From an uncultured Lachnospiraceae bacterium (GTDB taxonomy: Bacteria; Bacillota; Clostridia; Lachnospirales; Lachnospiraceae): a stretch of 43,188 bases of DNA. The translations under genes were made by a program, and so were the position numbers. Shown one piece after another: positions 34,244 through 42,148 of this stretch; position 1 is the stretch's first letter; each line of letters opens with the position of its first letter. Under the pieces are notes generated by a model, which saw only the letters and a program-made list of their open reading frames with translations, made no database searches and was not told the DNA's origin. The DNA lies in contig CAJUHY010000018.1 of NCBI GenBank assembly GCA_910585895.1, forward strand, positions 1 through 43,188, read 5' to 3'.

Positions 34244-35578
34244 ATGGCATTTAAAATATTATCTTTTGAGGAGCTGGAACTGCTCACAGAGAATCAACGT
34301 GAAAGCTATGAACGCGAGCTTGCCATTTATAATGAGCGGGTTAAGTTTGTAGAGCAGATGGAAAGGCTGGAAAATACGGTTATCACACCATATGAACTAG
34401 AATTGGCAGCTATTCCGGCTATCTGCGAGATTCCCCAAGAAGAGTTTGTGGAGCCGGAATATGTACTTGCCAAAATGGCTCCCATAGTAAAACCGGAACT
34501 TGACGTACCAGTGTTTGACTTTGGCGGACCAGTTATGGCAGTGTATCCAGAACCTGTTAAGATAACAAACATACCGGTGGGACACATGGAAAAAGTGGAA
34601 CGAGACAAACCAATTCTGCCGATAGCCTTCAAAGCTGCTGCTCCTGCCGCTTCATTTGCAAAGGTTGGGCAGCAGCGGCCCACTCTGCCTGAGTGCGTGA
34701 AAATCAGCATTCCGGACAATCGTTTTCACATATCGGAGCGGACAAGTCCCAGTCTTCCGCTGGCAGTAAGACCGCAGAATATGGCAGAATTATGTTATGC
34801 GCCTATTGCTATTGACAGTTCAGTCATTTCGGTGAACAATCCACAGCTGGCTATGCCGGTACTGGAAGCCCCCGATTTTGCAGTACCGGAAAATGATGTA
34901 CCAGTTCTGCCGAAGCTAGAAGTGGATATTCCGAAAGCAGACATAAGAGTGTTGCCGGAACTGGAAGTTCCTGTTTTGCCGAAGATAGCTGTCTCGCAAC
35001 AGATGGATATTTCATTCAGCCCAATAGGCGAAATAAAGGCAGAACTGCCTGAAACTTTTGATATGCCGAATATCAGCGTTTCGTTTGGCAAACCTGATAT
35101 TCAACAAATAGAATTGCCAACGGTTTCCAAGGCGGAAGTTCCGGCAAAAGAATTTACGGCAACAGAGTATACAATGTCTGAACTGCCGATGGTTGGCATC
35201 CCCCAATCAGGCGTTTTTGTATTTACTGCGCCGGAAATTTCCGAACCAACAGTTCAGACAATTGTGAAGCCGGCGATGGGTCCGAAGCTTTTATTTGCTG
35301 TACCTGAATTGCCAAAACCTACGGTTCCGGTAGTTGCGAAGCCATCAGCAGTGCCAAAGCCATATGATGGTAAGCTTTCTGTCGATAATGCGCCTAAAAT
35401 TGAGTATCCGTCAATTGCTGTTTTATCTGTAAAGCCGTTTGAAAAAATCCATAACCAAGACAGCAGTTTGCCGGCAATCCATACAATTGATTCCCCTAGA
35501 GACTGCGCAGAGGAACTGCTTAAAATACGCTTATTATTGCAGGAGGAGTATGGAGCTGGAAGGGAGGGCTTTGCATGA
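34244..35578 (+). CDS. Pro/Val-rich extended protein of the type VII-like locus
   Basis: A 444-aa protein with no recognised family. Residues 1-50 form a charged helix (LSFEELELLTENQRESYERELAIYNERVKFVEQMERLEN). Residues about 60-410 are low complexity and rich in Pro, Val, Ile, Glu and Lys, with recurring VPVLPKLEV, IPKADIRVLPELEVPVLPK and PELPKPTVPVV units, which suggests an extended rod. A short C-terminal helix follows (SPRDCAEELLKIRLLLQEEYG). There is no signal peptide or membrane segment. It overlaps the EssC-like gene by 4 bp (ATGA at 35575), so the two are coupled. I infer a structural or spacer component of the secretion machine. Confidence 0.7.
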   Translation: MAFKILSFEELELLTENQRESYERELAIYNERVKFVEQMERLENTVITPYELELAAIPAICEIPQEEFVEPEYVLAKMAPIVKPELDVPVFDFGGPVMAVYPEPVKITNIPVGHMEKVERDKPILPIAFKAAAPAASFAKVGQQRPTLPECVKISIPDNRFHISERTSPSLPLAVRPQNMAELCYAPIAIDSSVISVNNPQLAMPVLEAPDFAVPENDVPVLPKLEVDIPKADIRVLPELEVPVLPKIAVSQQMDISFSPIGEIKAELPETFDMPNISVSFGKPDIQQIELPTVSKAEVPAKEFTATEYTMSELPMVGIPQSGVFVFTAPEISEPTVQTIVKPAMGPKLLFAVPELPKPTVPVVAKPSAVPKPYDGKLSVDNAPKIEYPSIAVLSVKPFEKIHNQDSSLPAIHTIDSPRDCAEELLKIRLLLQEEYGAGREGFA

Positions 35579-38500
35579 AAAATAACGAGATTATGATTTC
35601 GGCAAGGTTTCAGAGTGCGGAACTCTCCGATGAGGTTTCTTTTCTTATTATTAAGGATATCACACTCCGGGCACTGATGGAGGCAATCTATTATGGGTTA
35701 AAAAAATCCGCGAAATTTGAAAAACATTTTGCCTTGTTGGAAAGATATCTGAAAACAAGGAAAGAGCTGCAGGTTCTCTACAATGCCAAGGGCGATTTCA
35801 ATGTAATTGACTTTACGGAGATATGTACCGCTAAGGATGAAAACGGCAAAGATAATAATCTGAATATATATAATAAAAGACTGGATGAACTGGGCTTTGT
35901 GACTTCCAGTACGCTCTTGTTTACAGATAAGACGGAAGTAGAGCCGCAAATCCTGTTCACCAGAATAGAAAACAGCTACATCTTAAAAAATAACGATACT
36001 CTCGAATATAATATAAGTACGCGCCGCTTAAATGTTATCGAGTCATCCGTTATTGACATCTTGCCGCCAGGCGAAATACCGCAGAAAAATAAGCAGACAT
36101 TGCTGGATGTGATTATTCCCACCGTGTTGTCTGCAGGCGGTATGATAGCCGCACGATTTCTTATACAGCGATTTTCCGGCAGTGCGGGAGGCATGGGAGA
36201 TACGATGATGATGATGTCAGGAGCGATGGCGGTTGTTGCTTTTGTAACCTCGTTTTACAACTTTCGCAAGCAGAAACGTGAATATAAAGTAAATGTTGAG
36301 GAGTGGAAGGAAAATTACGAGAACTATATTGCCAGAAAAATTGCTACCATCAAAGAATGGCAGCAGAGCGATATCAAATACCTGAACAGCACCTATCCTG
36401 ATATGGGCACGTTATTTGCCAATACTGCCGATATCAATGGAGCAATCTTTTCCCGCTCACAGAATGACAACGATTTCATGCGAATTTCCCTTGGCACTTC
36501 GGATGAAGTGAAACCGTTGTTTGAGATTAAATCTGAGAAAAAGGATACGATATCTTATGATGTCTATTATAAGAAAATAGGTGACAGAATTAAGATTTTT
36601 GTGCCGGGCAAGAAGGAGGATAAACGCCGTAAGAAATTGACGCCCGATGAATTGGCTAGTGAAGATAAGAACAAATTCCTTCTTACGGACCTGCCTTATG
36701 TGTTTGCCAATAAGGGGATTGACCTTGTGGATAACAAGGAGATTATCGGCTTTAACTATCTGCGCAGCGATGATGGGAGCAAGCCGCCGCTGCTTGTAGA
36801 TTTGAAATCCAGCGGAGCTTTGGGCGTGATTTCAAATGACGCCCATACCTCCCGGAATTTTGTGCAGCATATTGTATTTGAACTTGCTTACTATCATTCG
36901 CCGGAGGATTTGCAGTTTGTATTTTTCTTCGATTCGCGATATGAAGAAGATATCCTGCGGCTGGAAAATTATAAATACCTGCCGCACACCAACGAATTGT
37001 TTGACGGCGTGTCTCAATTTGTCTTCAACAAAGAAAGTTCTGGTATTGTGTTTGGACAGTTGCTTAGCATAATGAATGAGCGCAGCAAGAATAAAACAGA
37101 TAATGACGATGAAAAAGGCGCTGAGCAGAAGCAAACGCAGATTGTCTGCGTGGTTTTTGACTATTACGATATCAAAGAGACGGGTTTTTCCAAGTTTATG
37201 CCGGAGGTTCCCAAAGAAGGCGAAGCTTATGTAAATGAGAATGGCCTGACTTTTATCTTTATTCAGGATGTCAAAGACAAGCTGCCTAAATATTGTGGGA
37301 ACATTATCAATATTGACAAAGATAATCCCAAGAACAGGCTCAGCAGCCTGCGCTACAATGTTCTCAGCCGTGAAACGCTGAATGTTTTAAGCGAAGGCAG
37401 CAGCCAAATGGGCAGACAGGCCAATGACACGGACAAGCTTATTGAATACAAAACATTTCAGAACGAATATATTTTTGACCAGCAAGGAAAATATGGCGAA
37501 AGTTTCACAAAGGCTTTTAAACAGCTGAGCGCAATCTACTATACGCGGGTTGCTGAAAACGGTAAAGTACCGTCCATGGTAACGCTCTTTGAACTTTGGG
37601 GTTATAATTCGGAAAGTATCCGTAAAGACGAGCCCAGGCAGAAAATGCTGGCAAGCTGGGAGGATGTACAGAAGAATGATATTACCCGCAACCTTTGCGT
37701 ACCGATTGGGGCAAATGAACATGGCGCTATGTACCTGGATTTATATGAAAAAGCGGATGGACCGCACATGCTGGTGGCAGGCACGACCGGTTCCGGTAAA
37801 TCGGAGACAATTATCACCTATCTGATTGGCTTATGCATGAAGTTTTCGCCGATGGACTTGAATTTGATGCTTGTTGACATGAAAGGCGGCGGATTTTCTG
37901 ACCGTCTGGGCGATTTGCCCCATTGTGTCGGTGCCGTTACCGATACAGCCGGTGAGGATGAGGGAACTTCTGCAGCATATATGCTTAAACGTTTCCTGCA
38001 GTCGTTAAATGCGGAGATAAAACGCCGCAAGCTATTGCTTACAAGCATGGGGGTAGACAATGTCGATTCCTATATCCGTGCGCTGCGCGTGATAAAAGAA
38101 ATAAAGGGGATACAGAATCCAGAAGAAAGTCAGGATGGGATTGAAAAGCTCAAGAAGAAGCTCAATGATAAACAGAAGGATGCATTAGAGAAGAATTTGG
38201 AGGATTTATGCCCGCTTTCCCACCTTGTTCTGGTTGTCGATGAGTTTACCGAACTCAAAAGATTCTCCAGTGAAAGCAGCGATATTGATTTTATTGCTGA
38301 GATTACAACCATTGCCCGTGTGGGCAGGACGCTTGGCTTCCATATCATCTTAGTCTCGCAGAATATTGAGGGCGCGATTACAGACGATATCCGTGTGAAC
38401 TCAAAAGCGAGAATCTGCTTAAAAGTTGCCACCAAACAGGCATCGAAGGAAATGATTGACAGCCCGGCAGCTGCGGCTCCGACCATGCCATTGAATGGGC

Positions 38501-38829
38501 GCGCTTACTTGCTTGTAGGCACAGGGTCACGTTTTGAATATTTTCAGTCGGCATACACTGGCGCCAACAAAAATATGGATATTGAAGCGCCGGTGTTGGT
38601 GACAGAGGTCACGAATTCAGGTAAATTCAATCCTGACTTTTACTCTTCCAAAAAGGACAATGAGAAAGAGCGGAAGAAAAATGTTAATGTCAGCGAACAT
38701 GATACGCAGCTAGCCTATATTACAAAGACAATTGTCGAGATGAGCAGGGATATGGAAAGACCCAAACCAATTTTCCAACCGCCGCTTCCTGTGGAAATAT
38801 TCGATGAAACAGAATGGAGGTCTGCGTGA
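35575..38829 (+). CDS. essC: EssC-like FtsK/SpoIIIE ATPase carrying only ATPase domain 1
   Basis: A 1084-aa membrane ATPase, motor of a type VII secretion system. The N-terminal 120 residues may form a ubiquitin-like fold (FLIIKDITLRALMEAIYYGL, LDELGFVTSSTLLF) instead of the tandem FHA domains of classical EssC. Two membrane helices lie at about 174-196 and 209-227. After a charged cytosolic region the FtsK domain starts at about 700: Walker A GTTGSGKS at 736-743, DMKGGGFSDRLGDLPH, Walker B VLVVDEF at about 885-891, then TTIARVGRTLGFHIILVSQNIEG and KVATKQASKEMIDSPAAAAP, all typical of EssC ATPase 1. The protein ends about 100 residues later. ATPases 2 and 3 are in the next gene. Confidence 0.9.
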   Translation: MKNNEIMISARFQSAELSDEVSFLIIKDITLRALMEAIYYGLKKSAKFEKHFALLERYLKTRKELQVLYNAKGDFNVIDFTEICTAKDENGKDNNLNIYNKRLDELGFVTSSTLLFTDKTEVEPQILFTRIENSYILKNNDTLEYNISTRRLNVIESSVIDILPPGEIPQKNKQTLLDVIIPTVLSAGGMIAARFLIQRFSGSAGGMGDTMMMMSGAMAVVAFVTSFYNFRKQKREYKVNVEEWKENYENYIARKIATIKEWQQSDIKYLNSTYPDMGTLFANTADINGAIFSRSQNDNDFMRISLGTSDEVKPLFEIKSEKKDTISYDVYYKKIGDRIKIFVPGKKEDKRRKKLTPDELASEDKNKFLLTDLPYVFANKGIDLVDNKEIIGFNYLRSDDGSKPPLLVDLKSSGALGVISNDAHTSRNFVQHIVFELAYYHSPEDLQFVFFFDSRYEEDILRLENYKYLPHTNELFDGVSQFVFNKESSGIVFGQLLSIMNERSKNKTDNDDEKGAEQKQTQIVCVVFDYYDIKETGFSKFMPEVPKEGEAYVNENGLTFIFIQDVKDKLPKYCGNIINIDKDNPKNRLSSLRYNVLSRETLNVLSEGSSQMGRQANDTDKLIEYKTFQNEYIFDQQGKYGESFTKAFKQLSAIYYTRVAENGKVPSMVTLFELWGYNSESIRKDEPRQKMLASWEDVQKNDITRNLCVPIGANEHGAMYLDLYEKADGPHMLVAGTTGSGKSETIITYLIGLCMKFSPMDLNLMLVDMKGGGFSDRLGDLPHCVGAVTDTAGEDEGTSAAYMLKRFLQSLNAEIKRRKLLLTSMGVDNVDSYIRALRVIKEIKGIQNPEESQDGIEKLKKKLNDKQKDALEKNLEDLCPLSHLVLVVDEFTELKRFSSESSDIDFIAEITTIARVGRTLGFHIILVSQNIEGAITDDIRVNSKARICLKVATKQASKEMIDSPAAAAPTMPLNGRAYLLVGTGSRFEYFQSAYTGANKNMDIEAPVLVTEVTNSGKFNPDFYSSKKDNEKERKKNVNVSEHDTQLAYITKTIVEMSRDMERPKPIFQPPLPVEIFDETEWRSA

Positions 38830-38830
38830 T

Positions 38831-40576
38831 ATGAGTATGAATAAAATGTTGTGTACACTGGGCAGATTTGACATCCCCATTATTCAGATGCAGCCGCCGT
38901 TTGAGGTTGATTTACTGGATTCAAACCTTATATTGTTTGGTTCCTCTATGAGTGGTAAAACGACGTTGGTTAAAACGCTTGTGAATATCCTGCATAAACA
39001 ATATAACGACAGGCAGAAGCAGGTATTCATCCTTGATTTTGGCGGGGCGTTGTCTGTATACCAGGAATTTCCGCTGGTGTCGGCATATTTTGATAATGCC
39101 AACGAAGAGTATGTGAAACGTGTGTTCAAGATTATGGACAACATATGGAAAGATAATGTCAAAGAACTTAAGGGCAAAAATTACCGTGACGCTGAAAAAC
39201 AGCCCATACATACAACCTTCATCATTGACAATCTTAACGCTTTTATGGACGAGCCGAGATATTCATCGTATCAGGAAAAGTTGGCCAAACTTTGCCGTGA
39301 TGGGCTTTCCAAAGGCATTACCATTGTCGTGACGGCGACTGAGACGAAAGGGCTGAATTCTTATCTCGGCAGTTTTAAGCAGAAGATAGCCTTTGAAATG
39401 CCGCCGGATAAATATGCGGAAATTTTTACAGGCAAAGCAGGGCAGATTGGCAATAATCCGGGACATGGATTTGCCAATGTAACCGTCAGGCCGGACGGCG
39501 TCACGGGCACATTCCGCATGAATCTGCCATACGAGGTTCAGTGTACGTTGCTGTATTCGGTGAAAGAAGGTGGGCGTGCGGACACGGAAAAAAGTTTTGT
39601 GAAGAAGATAATGCAGAAATTTAACTATCAGGACGGCAGTTTTGGGAGGTGTGTGAAAAAATATCAGATGTTCCCGGAAGAACTGACTTTTGCTGCTTTT
39701 GAGAAAATAAAACAGCAGCCCCCAAACAGCGAGAAAGAGTTAAAATTTCCGGTAAGCGTTGCCTTGGACTATGTTGATTTTTTTCCGGTGTCTGTTGACC
39801 TGGAACAGTCGCATGTGCTGTCGATATATGGCAAAAAAGAATTCGGCAAGACGAATCTGCTTCAATTGCTGTTAGCTGGCATTGTCCGTCAGAAGCCGGA
39901 TGCCCGCATTGTATTTTTGGATGATGGGCGCAACCAACTGCAGGATATTTACCATAAATATCAGCATAAAACCGACAGCGTGTATTTCAATGGTTTTAAT
40001 CAGGAAACCATCAAGCTGGCAGCTGCAGGTCCGAAGCCGGAAGAAACAAAGTCCAAAAAACTCTCGCCGCTGCAGCGGTTTTACCTTTATCTCAATGACA
40101 GCTATCTTGATTTACCGAAAGGCTTAATCGGCGGCATGTTCAGCATACCGGAAATGGATGTAAGGCGTATAGTGGGCAAGAACGAATATGAGGACACGCC
40201 ATTTACCGTTTTCGTGATTCAAAGTAAATTAGTCTATCTAAATACGAATGAAAACAAGCATTTTATTGAAAAAGTACTGCCAAGACTGGCTGCAGTCGCA
40301 GAAGATAAAGGGTATGTTTTTATTTTCTCTGATGTCCAGAAAATCAGTGAAATGGAGACGAACACAGTATTCAACAGTGTTGCCGGGACGGTGTTTTTGC
40401 TCGACAACATTGCTGAATTTGCAGGTGAGCGCGGACAGAAGACAGTATTCGGCAATATGGACGTCAAAGCCTTAAAGGAAGATTATGCCCCATGCGAGAA
40501 GGGCGATGGGTATTACTATGATATTGAAGCAGATCATTTGCTGAAAGTAAAGTTTATGAAATATGAGGAGGATTAA
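38831..40576 (+). CDS. Split EssC C-terminal half: ATPase domains 2 and 3
   Basis: A 581-aa soluble protein from ATG 38831 (GGAGG at 38816-38820), one base after the EssC-like stop. It carries two P-loops: GSSMSGKT at residues 37-44, followed by FILDFGGALSVYQEFPLVSAYF as in EssC ATPase 2, and GKKEFGKT at about 334-341 with ARIVFLDDGRNQL in ATPase 3. In Bacillus and Staphylococcus EssC these domains are fused to ATPase 1 in one chain. The distal domains bind WXG100 substrates and regulate the motor. Here the two polypeptides must associate. Confidence 0.88.
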   Translation: MSMNKMLCTLGRFDIPIIQMQPPFEVDLLDSNLILFGSSMSGKTTLVKTLVNILHKQYNDRQKQVFILDFGGALSVYQEFPLVSAYFDNANEEYVKRVFKIMDNIWKDNVKELKGKNYRDAEKQPIHTTFIIDNLNAFMDEPRYSSYQEKLAKLCRDGLSKGITIVVTATETKGLNSYLGSFKQKIAFEMPPDKYAEIFTGKAGQIGNNPGHGFANVTVRPDGVTGTFRMNLPYEVQCTLLYSVKEGGRADTEKSFVKKIMQKFNYQDGSFGRCVKKYQMFPEELTFAAFEKIKQQPPNSEKELKFPVSVALDYVDFFPVSVDLEQSHVLSIYGKKEFGKTNLLQLLLAGIVRQKPDARIVFLDDGRNQLQDIYHKYQHKTDSVYFNGFNQETIKLAAAGPKPEETKSKKLSPLQRFYLYLNDSYLDLPKGLIGGMFSIPEMDVRRIVGKNEYEDTPFTVFVIQSKLVYLNTNENKHFIEKVLPRLAAVAEDKGYVFIFSDVQKISEMETNTVFNSVAGTVFLLDNIAEFAGERGQKTVFGNMDVKALKEDYAPCEKGDGYYYDIEADHLLKVKFMKYEED

Positions 40577-40579
40577 GTT

Positions 40580-40909
40580 ATGGATGAGGGCAGTTTTGTT
40601 TCGGCGGACATAGGGAAAATCACTAAGTTTATGTCTGAGAGTGAAGCAGCAATTGCTGAGTTTGATGCAATTAAGGATGAGTTCAACTCCATAAATTCCA
40701 CGTTGCTCAGCAAGTGGAAAGGACAGGGCGCGGATGCCTACAAGAAGGAAACCGACCATATTTTGGATAATATCGGCGGGATTAAAGATGTCTTGGACAG
40801 CATGAACAACGAGACTGTGAAAAGCATCGTAGACGAGTATACGAGGGCTGACAATGAACTGGGAGAATACAACAGAAATCCGCCGACAGAGGGGGAAAAT
40901 GGAGGTTGA
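40580..40909 (+). CDS. WXG100 protein with canonical WKG and YxxxD motifs
   Basis: A 109-aa protein with GAGGAGG before the start. Helix 1 is followed by W46-K-G48 (LLSKWKGQGADAYKKE), the defining WXG100 turn, and helix 2 by DEY87-TRA-D91, which matches the YxxxD/E export signal of type VII substrates. The tail is Pro/Gly-rich. It lies directly after the split EssC pair and is the best candidate for the EsxA-like core substrate. Confidence 0.9.
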   Translation: MDEGSFVSADIGKITKFMSESEAAIAEFDAIKDEFNSINSTLLSKWKGQGADAYKKETDHILDNIGGIKDVLDSMNNETVKSIVDEYTRADNELGEYNRNPPTEGENGG

Positions 40910-40913
40910 TATT

Positions 40914-41066
40914 ATGGGGCTTGAGAAAAAATTCTCTAACACAGTTCCCGATGAACAGGAGCAAAAACGAGAGATAACAAAACTCACCGAACTGCTGGAA
41001 GATGATAAAAATACCATTTATAATTTGTTTTTTGCGGATATGCCTGTGGAGAGAACGAAGGGATAA
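40914..41066 (+). CDS. 50-aa helical protein of the type VII-like locus
   Basis: ATG 40914 is preceded by GGAGG at 40901-40905. The short protein is charged and helical (QEQKREITKLTELLEDDKNTIYNLFFADM). Nothing identifies its function. It lies between the WXG100 gene and the coiled-coil gene, spaced 4 and 17 bp, so it belongs to the same transcript. It could be a small adaptor or chaperone. Confidence 0.6.
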   Translation: MGLEKKFSNTVPDEQEQKREITKLTELLEDDKNTIYNLFFADMPVERTKG

Positions 41067-41083
41067 ATATAAGGGGGTAAGCT

Positions 41084-41473
41084 ATGGCAACTATCGAACT
41101 TTATGCAAACAAAATTAATAGTATGCCGGGTCTGGTGACTGGTATCCGAAATGAGACAAACGGTTTGAAATCCGAGTTAATGACTCTGAGAACCAAGGTA
41201 CAATCAATTAATCGAAATATCTGTAATGTTGATGATGTGATTTCCTCCATTACTGCTTCAACACAGACGCAGGAAGATAAAATAGATGTCCTTAAAAATC
41301 TGGCGGAAGATATTCAGGAGTTCGCTTCGGATGCTGAGAGAACCGACAGAGAGGTTGCAGATACAGTTAACCAGAACAAAGAGGATTTCTATGAGGAGTA
41401 TAGCTATCTCAAGCCATTCTGGGAAAAGAATCTGTTTGAGCAGATATTGGCGGTCTTATTGGAGGCGGGATAA
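41084..41473 (+). CDS. Coiled-coil protein resembling an LXG N-terminal domain
   Basis: A 129-aa protein with AAGGGGG before the ATG. It has heptad-like helices (LKSELMTLRTKVQSINRNICNVDDVISSITASTQTQEDKIDVLKNLAEDIQEF) and a final helix ending FEQILAVLLEAG. Such helical hairpins form the targeting domain of LXG-type effectors and their Lap adaptors. It ends 2 nt before the next start. The pair may be a split effector: a targeting domain followed by a separate glycine-rich part. Confidence 0.6.
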   Translation: MATIELYANKINSMPGLVTGIRNETNGLKSELMTLRTKVQSINRNICNVDDVISSITASTQTQEDKIDVLKNLAEDIQEFASDAERTDREVADTVNQNKEDFYEEYSYLKPFWEKNLFEQILAVLLEAG

Positions 41474-41475
41474 AT

Positions 41476-42123
41476 GTGCTGATGGGAAAGTCGTTTTTAG
41501 AAGGTTTTGAGGATGGCGCGTTCGAAGGAGCCATTTCAGGAATGATTTTTGGAGGACTTTCAACATGGGCGTCAGGTGGCAAATATTTTGCGGATATTCT
41601 TGGAAAAGCCCAGCCGTTTGAGTTATTAGAAAAGACAGGAGCAATTGGGCGTTTCAAGTTTTCTTGGATGCTAACCGGGAAGGCTGCCGGTTTATCTGCC
41701 GGAGGAAAAATGACGTTCAAGAAATTAGCATTAAATACTCTTTTTGGTATAGGTTCAGACGCAACGGCTTCTGTTGTGGGAGATGCCTTGGATGTTAAGA
41801 TTAAGGGCGAAAATATTTCTATGGGTGAAATTATGCGCAATGCTGGTTATGCGGCTCTTACATCTGCTTTCTTTTCTCCCATTTCCCAGGTTTTGCCTAG
41901 CGCCAAAATATCTGGAATTACGAAAGGGAACGGCAGCTGGGGACATGTTTGGGCATCGCAGTCGACACGTTACTTAAGGTATGGAACTAATTTGCGCTTT
42001 AAAACATATTTTAAAGGAATTGGCAAATGTGCTGCGGAAAAGGTAGGGGATTTGGCTCTTGATGTAGCCCAAAATGCAGTAAATACATGGAGCAAATCCT
42101 GGAATTTACAGCCACAGCAATAA
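41476..42123 (+). CDS. Glycine-rich, membrane-active-like putative effector
   Basis: A 215-aa protein starting at GTG 41476, with GGAGG at 41461-41465. The N-terminal 30 residues are glycine-zipper like (FEDGAFEGAISGMIFGGLSTWASGG), and a second hydrophobic Gly/Ala-rich segment lies near AAGLSAGG. The middle (KKLALNTLFGIGSDATASVVGDAL) resembles the connecting region of polymorphic or LXG toxins before the toxin tip. The C-terminus is basic and aromatic (RYLRYGTNLRFKTYFKGIG) and has no recognised catalytic motif. Position directly after an LXG-like domain suggests an effector, possibly pore-forming. No immunity gene is evident next to it, unless the kinase gene position is misleading. Confidence 0.55.
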   Translation: MLMGKSFLEGFEDGAFEGAISGMIFGGLSTWASGGKYFADILGKAQPFELLEKTGAIGRFKFSWMLTGKAAGLSAGGKMTFKKLALNTLFGIGSDATASVVGDALDVKIKGENISMGEIMRNAGYAALTSAFFSPISQVLPSAKISGITKGNGSWGHVWASQSTRYLRYGTNLRFKTYFKGIGKCAAEKVGDLALDVAQNAVNTWSKSWNLQPQQ

Positions 42124-42148
42124 AAGCTACAACAGAGGAGCATCAAAC

